64,000 nt of DNA, taken from the NCBI GenBank assembly GCA_963978545.1, contig OZ021721.1:113555280-113619279 (forward strand), written 5' to 3'. This document shows positions 25,201 through 32,000 of this stretch, piece after piece. The notes beneath the pieces were generated by a model. It had not been told where the DNA came from. It made no database searches and saw only the letters and a list, made by a program, of their open reading frames with translations. This DNA is from Linyphia triangularis (taxonomy: Eukaryota; Arthropoda; Arachnida; Araneae; Linyphiidae). The first letter of the stretch is position 1; each line of letters starts with the position of its first letter. The translations under genes were made by a program, and so were the position numbers.

Positions 25201-25770
25201 ATAGAGAATTATTTAATAAAAAAATTCAAGGAGAATTTGTTAATTTCGTTCTGATAGGGCTATTGTTTGTGAAAAAAGATATTAAATGTTATTAAAATAT
25301 GTTGAATTTTCAAAAGATTGATAATTTAGAACTTAATAAACAAATAAGTTAATATATATATATATTATATATATATATATATTTATATGAGAGAATGATC
25401 GACTAGATACTTTTGTAAAAGTTAGGTTACTCAGACTACATTGATATAATATATTTATGGTTTAGGCTGAGAATAAACATTTTTTTATTCTTTATAATCC
25501 ATGACTTCTTATATGAAAGATTTTAGATGTTGCACATACATTTTCATATTTTCTTTGCATAAATGTTCAAATACCAAAATTGCAACCAAATGCATTCTTT
25601 AAAAAATTCATTTTATAGGTCTCCCTTCAACCAGCTGTACAAGTATTCCAATCATGCCAGATATTTCAGAGAAGAAAAAACAAGTTAGAGAGAAGATAGC
25701 TGAGGCAACAAAGAAGGCACTTAAACGAGCTTTTAATAACCAAGAAACCTCTGACCTGAAAAACAGTTGA
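2447..25770 (+). CDS. AKAP7: AKAP7-like protein (2H phosphoesterase/2'-5' RNA ligase-like fold), copy 1, whole gene span
   Basis: A seven-exon model has consistent splice phases: up to 2846, 4677-4753, 8169-8305, 8391-8493, 11720-11887, 14026-14170 and 25619-25770. AKAP7 proteins pair a 2H phosphoesterase domain with a C-terminal helix that docks protein kinase A regulatory subunits; long isoforms also carry nuclear signals. Here the domain opens with [13 protein letters not shown]. It has the first HxT motif as LHITLMVM (exon 3) and the second as [10 protein letters not shown] (exon 5). The end of the domain, [10 protein letters not shown]...[12 protein letters not shown] (exon 6), parallels the vertebrate KIDPDLYEKF...NGYYHCES. 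The basic N-terminal exon has PKKRMR and QQKRSR, suggesting a nuclear signal. The start is unresolved because the first exon frame is open from 2297 but has no ATG before 2447. A second partial copy lies downstream. Confidence 0.85.
3109..3455. repeat. Inverted-repeat pair
   Basis: The segment 3109-3141 (GATCCATTGATATAGATAAA onward) recurs as its reverse complement at 3419-3455. The separation is about 280 bp. It is probably a small fold-back element in intron 1 of the AKAP7-like gene. Confidence 0.5.
3711..3933. mobile_element. Short MITE with about 32-bp TIRs and internal tandem palindromes
   Basis: Left end AAATTTGGGTACTTACGTAT (3711 on) is matched by the reverse complement of 3901-3933. 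Inside, a roughly 47-bp unit is duplicated, each copy carrying the perfect 16-bp palindrome TCGCCAAATTTGGCGA (3822-3837 and 3869-3884). No transposase is present. It lies in intron 1 of AKAP7 copy 1. Confidence 0.7.
3966..4519. mobile_element. Fold-back element with about 120-bp inverted arms
   Basis: Arms at 3966-4083 and 4388-4519 are inverted copies, sharing CTAGCCCAGTGCATTTA and CCTAGTAAG-type blocks. The centre holds a minus-strand tRNA-like stretch near 4271-4345 (GGTAACGCATCTGTCTCC, then a degenerate B box GGATCAAACC), suggesting a captured tRNA-derived SINE. Confidence 0.6.
4677..4753 (+). CDS. AKAP7: AKAP7-like copy 1, exon 2
   Basis: The exon lies between TTTTCAG and GTAAGT, entering in phase 1 and leaving in phase 0. 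It encodes [14 protein letters not shown], then [12 protein letters not shown], the first strand of the 2H domain. Copy 2 has the homologous exon at 39525-39595. Confidence 0.88.
4956..6468. mobile_element. Decayed DNA-transposon-like region
   Basis: GC-richer sequence starts with GTGTCCACGA at about 4977 and repeats that motif at about 5107. Broken minus-strand frames near 5640-6040 (for example [20 protein letters not shown], with frameshifts and stops) and a + strand open frame at 6250-6468 look protein-derived but unassigned. A PIF/Harbinger-like origin is possible but not demonstrated. It lies in the intron between exons 2 and 3. Confidence 0.3.
7378..7810 (+). repeat. Dispersed repeat, copy 1 (see 48127-48600)
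   Basis: The stretch from GCATAGGCGTTAACTTTTGA through AGATTTCCGAACACCAC to the ATCTCATCATTACAAAATTA block recurs with moderate divergence and same order at 48127-48600. An inner segment (TTCATCATTATAAAAT / CTCATCATTACAAAAT) is duplicated within each copy. The rest of the intron, 6470-8168, shows nothing else clear. Confidence 0.6.
8169..8305 (+). CDS. AKAP7: AKAP7-like copy 1, exon 3 (first HxT motif)
   Basis: The exon of 137 nt runs from phase 0 to phase 2, between TATATTAG and GTAATG. It encodes [12 protein letters not shown]...[20 protein letters not shown]. The HIT triad is the first catalytic-type motif of 2H phosphoesterases. Confidence 0.9.
8391..8493 (+). CDS. AKAP7: AKAP7-like copy 1, exon 4
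   Basis: The exon of 103 nt follows TTTTCTAG and ends before GTATGT, leaving in phase 0. It encodes [16 protein letters not shown], then [14 protein letters not shown], matching the LPFQGIGTFGNQ region of AKAP7. Confidence 0.88.
8985..9330. repeat. Large palindrome with about 130-bp arms
   Basis: The left arm, 8985-9117, reads forward from about ACACGCTTTAATAGAAAAGT to AGCGTGGAGTGCTT. The right arm, 9186-9330, is its close reverse complement. The 68-bp loop (9118-9185) is unrelated. It lies in the intron between exons 4 and 5 and could be a fold-back element. Confidence 0.75.
9257..9455. repeat. Tandem repeat, about 64-bp unit, three copies
   Basis: The outer end of the palindrome's right arm continues into two more units. 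Each has TTATTTTCTA, TTTTTAGTT, TTTTCTATTAAAGCGT and a T-rich tail. Period is about 64 bp, with divergence rising toward the right. Confidence 0.65.
9503..9912 (+). pseudogene. 18S rRNA 5' fragment, degraded
   Basis: About 410 bp follow the order of eukaryotic small-subunit rRNA: GTTGATCC, AGTAGTCATATGCTTGTCTC, CATGCATGTCT, AGAGTTCCGACCAGA, ATTAGATCAAAAC, CGGTGGCTCGTCCATC and CTGCCTTATCAACTGTCGAT. Many substitutions and small indels break conserved helices, so it is not a working rRNA. It starts at the natural 18S 5' end and stops near the first 400 bases. No 5.8S, 28S or spacer sequence is recognisable nearby. It lies inside the intron between exons 4 and 5 of AKAP7 copy 1. Confidence 0.9.
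10092..10590. repeat. Direct duplication of about 200 bp
   Basis: Segments 10092-10315 and 10384-10590 share CAAATTCTG, ATGATCTAGT-like, CAGCTATTG(A/T)GGACCTT, GTATAATATATTACTTTT and AACTGATAAG in the same order. Related sequence around 8895-8970 (CTCATTTAATGAAGTATTT and AATATCCAACAAT) suggests a wider duplicated block into which the palindrome and rRNA fragment were placed. Confidence 0.55.
10591..11719. other. Intron sequence without recognisable genes
   Basis: AT-rich intron sequence between the duplicated block and exon 5. Part of it (10950-11330) is less AT-rich and may be an old repeat, but I could not assign it on either strand. Confidence 0.4.
11720..11887 (+). CDS. AKAP7: AKAP7-like copy 1, exon 5 (second HxT motif)
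   Basis: This 168-nt exon keeps phase 0 at both ends. It encodes [17 protein letters not shown]...[24 protein letters not shown] is the second catalytic-type motif of the 2H fold. Confidence 0.9.
11888..14025. other. Intron sequence between exons 5 and 6
   Basis: AT-rich sequence with short chance frames only. I see no transposon ends, tRNA heads or coding similarity. Confidence 0.4.
14026..14170 (+). CDS. AKAP7: AKAP7-like copy 1, exon 6
   Basis: The exon lies between ATCTACAG and GTAAGT, entering in phase 0 and leaving in phase 1 (final C). It encodes [19 protein letters not shown]...[12 protein letters not shown], the C-terminal strands of the domain. The single C before the donor is missing in copy 2, which changes the phase there. 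Confidence 0.9.
15715..15918 (+). mobile_element. tRNA-derived SINE, family 2, with 16-bp target duplication
   Basis: Body 15731-15902 has a tRNA-like head (GAGGTTAGCGTTCTG A box; GTTGGAATCTCGG decayed B box), then a tail ending ATAGGTCTTGAGCGTACAAA. It is flanked by perfect AATCATCCCTTCCACA direct repeats (15715-15730 and 15903-15918). Related copies are at 55625 and 58622. Confidence 0.85.
16164..19010 (+). mobile_element. piggyBac-family transposon, complete ends, decayed coding
   Basis: Ends are TTAA|CCCATTAGTGCCT (16164-16180) and AGGCACTAATGGG|TTAA (18994-19010), perfect 13-bp inverted repeats inside the TTAA duplication typical of piggyBac. Subterminal copies of CCTAGCGT...TTGGGAC occur near both ends (16179, about 16505 inverted, and 18855). 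The transposase between them has stops and frameshifts. The element lies in the last intron of AKAP7 copy 1. Confidence 0.93.
16770..18546 (+). pseudogene. piggyBac transposase pseudogene
   Basis: Reading across frames gives an acidic N-terminus ([18 protein letters not shown]), then the DDE_Tnp_1_7 core: [40 protein letters not shown] (first catalytic Asp at 17567), [13 protein letters not shown] (second Asp at 17807) and MKGTDG. A Cys/His C-terminus ([19 protein letters not shown]) is typical of the family. Lesions include two poly-C runs (about 16765 and 16872), TAG near 16850, TAA at 17232, TGA at 17633 and a one-base frameshift near 18070-18110. It cannot make a full transposase. Confidence 0.9.
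19275..19379 (+). CDS. AKAP7: AKAP7-like copy 1, possible short alternative terminal exon and 3' UTR
   Basis: This segment after TTTTCAG aligns almost base for base with 54065 onward in copy 2, including AATAAA (19374-19379). Spliced from exon 6 in phase 1 it adds only Arg-Ile and then TAA at 19280, which would give an isoform lacking the anchoring helix. A third frame ([16 protein letters not shown]) matches copy 2 (NLKKLANDKKLHVHTT) mostly through silent differences, hinting at coding in a phase that exon 6 cannot supply directly. Confidence 0.4.
20124..20174. repeat. Small near-perfect hairpin
   Basis: GAGTCCAATTATTATGGAAC and its reverse complement flank a loop of about 9 bases. It could be two abutting transposon ends or a MITE remnant. 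The rest of 19380-20680 holds nothing recognisable. Confidence 0.6.
21376..22032. mobile_element. Non-autonomous element with long inverted repeats
   Basis: Both ends begin CAGGGTGGT(C/T)ATAAAA reading inward. The inverted arms extend about 170 bp (CTTCCGTTCCGTTCAA, GATTTCAGATRTAGTTATTC and AGAGGTATRAGCT blocks). The centre has no transposase. A diverged, 5'-truncated relative is at 36515-36944. Confidence 0.8.
22209..23153. mobile_element. Fold-back DNA element with about 240-bp arms
   Basis: Left arm 22209-22446 and right arm 22912-23153 are inverted copies (GGGCTCTG, CTACTTTGGATG, CAGGTAAACAG and AGTAGGTAGGTGTGCGCTGT). Both arms contain ATG followed by PGKQ(E/K)SSKSR in the inward-reading sense, perhaps a transposase N-terminus. 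The left arm has about 38 T's; the right arm has TA repeats. A SINE interrupts the middle. Confidence 0.75.
22641..22845 (-). mobile_element. tRNA-derived SINE, family 1, with 14-bp target duplication
   Basis: Body 22655-22831. Read on the minus strand, the tRNA-like head has A box TAGTAGTTAGCGTGC and B box GAGTTCGAGTCCCG. The tail ends CAGATAATCTGAAAACAACC. Flanking AATTCTGGTACGGG repeats are at 22641-22654 and 22832-22845. Confidence 0.92.
23177..24423 (+). mobile_element. Tc1-family transposon with perfect 30-bp TIRs
   Basis: Inverted ends CACTATCTGGCCAAAAGTAT... (23177-23206 and 24394-24423) match perfectly over 30 bp and are flanked by TA (23175-23176 and 24424-24425). It carries one transposase-like gene. 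Perfect ends imply relatively recent insertion compared with its surroundings. Confidence 0.95.
23339..24359 (+). pseudogene. Tc1-type transposase, frameshifted
   Basis: The N-terminal half ([16 protein letters not shown], helix-turn-helix [21 protein letters not shown] hook) continues to about 23770 in one frame. It then shifts to another frame carrying the DD34E catalytic core: WNDESRFT (Asp 23787), [11 protein letters not shown] (Asp 24060) and [11 protein letters not shown] (Glu 24165, 34 residues later). It ends in AKGGPTSY and TAA at 24359. The start region also seems shifted, since no ATG precedes KELSEF in frame. Apart from one or two small indels it is well preserved, about 340 residues as usual for Tc1. 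Confidence 0.92.
24999..25053. repeat. Low-complexity run: poly-T then poly-G
   Basis: Roughly 27 T's, then AATGGGGGGGGGGG. Another TA-rich run is at 25352-25385. Confidence 0.7.
25619..25770 (+). CDS. AKAP7: AKAP7-like copy 1, terminal exon with candidate PKA-anchoring helix
   Basis: The acceptor ATTTTATAG leads into an exon whose phase fits exon 6 exactly (C|GT), giving FFRLPSTSC and ending at TGA 25768-25770. The core [20 protein letters not shown] is a basic amphipathic helix at the place where vertebrate AKAP7 has LVRLSKRLVENAVLKAVQQ, the RII-docking helix. Hydrophobic or small residues V, I, A, A, L and F fall on one face. That this binds PKA is inferred from position and pattern. AATAAA at 26196-26201 is a candidate polyadenylation signal. 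Confidence 0.7.
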
Positions 25771-26329
25771 TTGACACAACATATCGTTGGGTGAATACTA
25801 CTATTAGGTAACAATAATGTTAAAGTTATCTTAGTGTAGTACTGACCTGACGATAAGTATTCGGATGTTTGTCGGCATTTTATAAATCTATATTTAAAAT
25901 ATTTGTCTTTCTAAGCACCTTTTCTATAGTTTTGTAAACTGTTTTCTATACCAACAATATACTATCACCGTATCAACAAACTATAAACTTTTACAACGCT
26001 ATTTCATGCATAAGCTGTTTATGCAAATATAGAGCTTAGTAAATATATAGCTCACACATTAAAGAAAACTCTCAACTTTATGTTGTTGAATTTAACAAAA
26101 ATGTACTTTGCTTCATGCAATCAACAGTTCTTGTTTATAAAAAAACAAGCGCTTACATTTAGAAGCCATGATGAGAGAGAATATTTTTAAAGGCCAATAA
26201 AAAACTATAAAAAATATTATTTGTATTTTATACAAATTGAAAAGAAACTTCGATTTGAGTATTAAAGGTTAAAGAATTTGCTTTCATGAATGATTGTGGA
26301 AAGTGTGTGTGAGGAAGGGAAGGGGTATC

Positions 26330-27052
26330 ATATTGTTGCGTGGACGGGTTCGAAAGATTTTTTAGCCAAAGCAGATCAAAACTTGCAGAAATTTATTCCA
26401 AAATAACTCTTCACAGTTCTCTTACAGCTCCAGAACTTCTCGTTCTAGTAGACACAATACAGCTCTTTTCATCTCAATAGAGCACAAAACAGCAGTTAAA
26501 AACTTGACAACAACTGCTAAATCACTGCAAAAGACAATGCAATACAGTTCGCTCACTGAGACTCAGTAATTCCAGTCAACTAATGGACTCAGCTAACAAC
26601 TAACTCAGTGACTCAAAATCAGTCAACTAACTAACCCCACTCACGGCCGGGCTTATGTAGGGGAGGCTGCGAACCTTCTTGAAACCTCTAGAGGTCGATA
26701 TTTGGAGAACTTTCCAGATCGTAGTCGAAAAGTCCTATACATGTACCTGGTGACCGAAAATGTCGCCAAATTTGGCGACAAAAATTAGTCGCCAAAACTG
26801 TCGCCAACTTGGCTCTATCTCGCCAATTTGGCGATATTCCCATTACCATAACGTTAAATGTCCTGCCCCTTGAAACTCGCTTCCCAGAGTTACCTCTGTA
26901 AAACCCGTTATCAAGCATTGAGATGCTCACTGCAGGGAAGCCAATTTAACGACGAACTATTGCACTGCCTTATGCGAAATGTACATAAATTACTATTTAC
27001 AAAATTTAACACTACGAAATATTTACAAATATACAAAAATTCGTAACAATAT
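26330..27052 (-). mobile_element. Solo LTR, minus orientation, copy A
   Basis: Body 26334-27048, TG...CA ends (TGTTGCG and CGTAACA as read here), flanked by 4-bp ATAT duplications (26330-26333 and 27049-27052). The reverse complement contains AATAAA and a TATA-like region before it, as in an LTR. It has the palindrome TCGCCAAATTTGGCGA at 26763-26778. No gag-pol is nearby. Relatives are at 41911, 62501 and 63464. Confidence 0.88.
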
Positions 27053-28986
27053 GTTTCCGGCTGCACTAACATTTTCGACCATGGACCGCCACTGACCTAG
27101 CCCAAAGCAGGGAATGTTGATTATTTTTCTACCGCGCCCAACCAAAGAAGTTTTTAATCATTGCAAAATGTGTTTCATTAATAATAAATTCATTTTGGAT
27201 ATCAGCCATACTGGTTAAGACTGTTATGGTTTTGATGAATTTCACACTTTGAAATTGGTAGAAGTTAAGTTTCGAAGACAAGTTGGATCGTATTTATTCT
27301 CTTGCTAGCTTTCATGGGTATACTGGCCATATTAGGGTTGTCAATCACCGGTCCGGTCTGTGTCTGTAAAAAATAAACTGGTTCGGTGCAAAAGTTTTTT
27401 TTTTTTCCAATTTGTTTTTCAATATAGGTTGTTGCCTTTCTTAAATTTTTTTAAAAAGCCTAATATATTCGAGTTGAATGTTGTGTTTAATAGATGCACT
27501 AAGATTTGTATTATAGATCCTAGATCCAGCTTAATAAAGCAACTCTAATTTGTATATGATCATTTATTACGACTTTGTACTTATTTTATAACTTTTTAAG
27601 TTAAATACATATTGCATTTTGGGTGTCATTTTCTAATAATCATAATTAGTTGTATACCTGGACATTCTTTATTTCGGAATTTAGATTTCTATTTTAATTT
27701 TTGCAATAAACTATCCATGGTATATGGAAACCATCAAGTTCACTCAAAGGAGGTATTCATAGTAGAATAGTAGAGATAGAGAAAATTTGATTTAATTAAA
27801 CTAATTGATAAAATAATTCAGTTATTAAAAATTGATAAATAAGACTATTTAATTAATGAAATTATTAAATGGGAATAATAAAATATATTAATAAAAACTA
27901 TTTCATTATTATTAATTAATTTTCGGAGATATTTTATTATTAACTATAATCATTAAATAAGTTTGATTAATGATTACATTGAAAATTTGGGCTGGTATGA
28001 ATCTAAAATCACCTGGCCAATATTATGCACCAGTACGCCCCTTCTATCTTTGTATATGCTTAAGTATTAATATGTGTTTAAAATAAACTTATTTTTATAC
28101 CGATATTTAGTGAGAGTGAATTATTGTGTCACTTTAAATGTATTTCAAAATACAACATGACAATTAGTTGAGTTATAGTGTCATGTAAAAAGTGTTACAT
28201 AAGAAATAAAATACATCTCATCTCTTGGCTTGTCGCAAAGATTTAAAAAATATATATATATACAGATGCACATATTGCATTAAATAAGCGCGTTTTTCTG
28301 AATTTGGATAACAATTTATGAAGTTCAGTTTGATTCTAAAATATAAATTTCTATTTAGAAAAATAATTTTAGACATTTAATTATTTAACTAATTTTAAGA
28401 ATTTAAATGCAGGTAATTTTTATTTTTGTAAAACATTTTTTCTAACAATTTCAATTTTTATTAATTACAAGAGAAAAATTATTAGGAAAAGAAGAAAAGC
28501 AAAAGAGTATTGTGATATAATTCCTAAATTATTCTGAAGTTTAAATTACTCTTTAGTTTAAAAAAATTTTAAATTAAAAAATTAAAAAACTGTTTCCCAA
28601 CAGCTTAATTATCTTTTATTTGCAAAAAAAAAAGAAGAAAAAAACGTTTCCTCAGAGCAGTTGTTTCAAAAAGCACAATAATGTACTAATTGTTTTGACA
28701 GTTCATATCACCCCACGAACATAGTACAAAAACACAAGAAAAAAAGCGAAGTGCGAGTAACTTCCCTATGGAAGTTGTATCAGCCAATTAGATAGCAAAC
28801 GCGTTTTATCGATACGCCATTTCTAACCGCCTATCAAATACATTGAAATTTGAATCAGCAAACCTCCTTGCAGCCATAGACCAAAGATAAAGCAGACTGA
28901 TCATAAACCTCCAAATCCATGACCTAAGACGCGCGAGGAATTGTGGGGCACATAAATCCAAAATATAAACGCATTTTGTATTGACA
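27053..28986. other. Intergenic AT-rich region
   Basis: Apart from AT-rich near-palindromic stretches of AATTAAT near 27830-27960, I see no genes, tRNA heads or clear element ends. The 5' terminus of the P element that carries the downstream transposase should lie here, but I could not find matching terminal repeats. Confidence 0.4.
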
Positions 28987-29066
28987 ATGGCTGCTTGCTC
29001 CGCATTCGGATGTACAAATCGCCCATCAAAAAAAGTGCCTTCTGCTCCAAAAATTTCATTTCATAG
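28987..29066 (+). CDS. P-element transposase exon 1 (start of THAP finger)
   Basis: ATG at 28987 opens MAACSAFGCTNRPSKKVPSA, with the first two cysteines of the C2CH finger. The exon ends in phase 2 before GTAAGT. Confidence 0.85.
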
Positions 29067-32000
29067 GTAAGTTCTTTTCTAACACTTGTCTAATTATACT
29101 TTGCATTGATTTTAGTTTCTAAAACTATTTATTTGTGTTTGAACGACTTCAAAATGAAAGTATGTAGTTTCGTTTGGGTACCAGTTTCGTTTTCGTTGAT
29201 TACTGTGCATATCGCGGAATTTTTCATTAAATTTCAATTAGCCTACAGACTGCCATTTAATAATTAATAAATAACTACCACTTTAGAAGAGGCAATTGAG
29301 GTGTCTGAATTTTTAAGAATTGTTTTCATGAAGTCATTCTTTTCTGGAGAGGAAGGATGAGTCACGTTAGGTAAACAAGTTTCGAATGAAAGCATGTGTG
29401 CTCTTCTCTCCGGAAATGGAAAAACATAGTTGATTCTCTAATTTGGTTTCAATGTTAAGAAACCAGACAATGATGATGGAGTGCATTCAATAAATAAAAG
29501 TCACAGTTCATGAAGAACTCGGTGTGTAAAAGGATTAGTTTCCCATAAGACAAAAAAGTCAAACCGAAATTTACATGTTACCTAACAATACAAAATTTGT
29601 CAGCTATGTAATTATGAATATGTAATACATCTGTCCAATTCCTACAATATAGTTATTATAACATACATTAAAATTATGTGCTAAATATTATGCGTTAGCA
29701 ATATATTAAATTTTTGGGAAAAGAATGAAAAAATTTAATTTCTTGAACATTTGTTAAGTGTTAAATGGGATTTCCGTTTTATGAAATTGCTATTATCAAA
29801 TTAGTATTTCTCACCTTATATGAGTTGTTATTACCTTTTATTAGTTATTTGTTTTGGCTCCAAAGCTACTAGATATAATGCATTAATACATAATTACAAG
29901 GATCTGACTAAGATCATCAATCCAAATTAAAATGGGAGAATACTAACTGGAGGTCTTTTCATAGGAATTTGCCCAAAATTTGTGTCTCGTAATGGGGAAA
30001 ACTCGTCACATGAAAACTTCAACAAGCCAATTCGATAACTGATTTGAGATAGTCGTTACAATTGTCATTATTACTAATTAACATAGAAAAAACACGATGG
30101 GATCAAACCAGACTTTAAACTTTATTATGAAGAGGTTTTTCATTTTGCAGTTTTTACCTGTTTCTTTTATAAAAAGCACATTTCCAATTTTTTTAAGGTT
30201 GCATTAGATTTTCCTTATGCAAAAAGAACTACATAGACATAATGGTTTCGCGTATATTGTCTTCTGTCTGATATTCCCCTTAAAAGCTAGTAGACATGAT
30301 GGCAGTTGTGACAGAGACCGTCTTGCATTGATTGTTGGACTTAAATAACTCAGTATTTTCTGCCATCTGACAATATTGTGTTCATCCAAACTCCAAGAGA
30401 TGCAATGCCCCTGTTTTTCAGCACTCGTATTATATTAATTTGTTCACAGATTTAAAAAAAAACCTGAACAAAGGGCAGCATGGATTAAAGCAGTGAAAAG
30501 GAAAAATTGGGAGCCCTCAAAAGTCTCGCAATTATGTTCTGAACATTTCACAGAAGATATATGTTTGATAGGAGCTCCACTCTCAGGATTCAACTCCAAC
30601 CAGGAGCAATTCCAACTGTCTTCAAAGCTTTCCCTTCATATTTGCAACAGGTACTATATATTTATTTTCAACGCTTTTAAATATCTTAAAAAGAATTATT
30701 TGTTCTGAATGCCAATTTACAAAAAAAAAAAATAATAATAATCTAAATGTTTATTTGTATAAGCATTTAATTTTTTTAACTGGTGGTTTTATTAGATGTT
30801 TTTTGGTGCAAATTACTCTATAAGGTCTATACAATGTCAAAACAATTTTAAAGCATGTTTACTGAGTTGACTTTACTTTCATGACTTTTTTTGCATGTAA
30901 TTAAGCAAATTTTATATTAAATACCCAGACTTATTGCTTGAAGATAGTAAACTACAATTGTGATCATTTTTAAAATAAGTTAAAAATCAATTAAAAGAAA
31001 AAGAAGTCTATTCTCTCTCTCTCGTGCAACCTAATATTTTTACATTTGCACAAAGCCTACATGATTCTAAATAGGGCCCTGCTAAATGTAGTTTCCTAAT
31101 CTTTTTACTAGTCATCAAATAAATTTTAATTTTATTTAGAAAAAAAGTAAAAGAAAACCTCCTCAGGATCGGAACCAAGAATTGAATATATTTCCAACAG
31201 AAACTGATGCTATTCCAATGGATATCGAACCACAGGTTCCTACTAATTTACCACAGGTTCTGAATCCAAGCACAAAGTATAAGCTCCAGGTAAAAAAGGC
31301 TTTGGATGCTAATAAAAGGTATCGTAAAAAAATAAGAGCCATACAGGCAAAAAATCGACGACAAAAGAAAAAAATTGAAAGCATGAAATGCCTAATATCT
31401 AGCTTAAGAGAAAAAAAATTAGTAAATGAAGATGTGCTAGACACTCTAACAAAAGTTGCCCGGTCAAATGAAGAATTCCTTTTGAGGCAGATGGCAAAAG
31501 TTAAAAGTGATATTTCTTGCCCTAGATCATACTCCCCAGAACTTAGAGCATTTGCCTTAACTCTGCATTTTTATTCCCCAAGGGCATATGATTATGTACG
31601 AACTGTCTTTCGAACATCTCTACCACACCCAAGAACCATTTCAAGATGGTATTCTCACATTGATGGTAGACCAGGGTTTACATCCGAGTCACTAAAATGT
31701 TTAGAATATCGCATTAAGCAGTCAAATTATCCGGTTGTATGCTCATTAATAATGGACGAAATGTCCATTAGAAAAAAAGTTGATTGGGACGGACAGAATT
31801 TTCATGGATATGTCAACATTGGAAGTGAACTGAATGATGATTCATTTCCAATAGCAAAAGAAGCTCTTGTGTTCATGGTTGTTTCCATAAACGATGCATG
31901 GAAAATGCCTGTTGGTTATTTTTTAGTTGATGGACTGGATTCTCAACAAAGAGCAAACTTACTTCACCAATGTTTGAGTGTATTAAAAGATGTGGGGATC

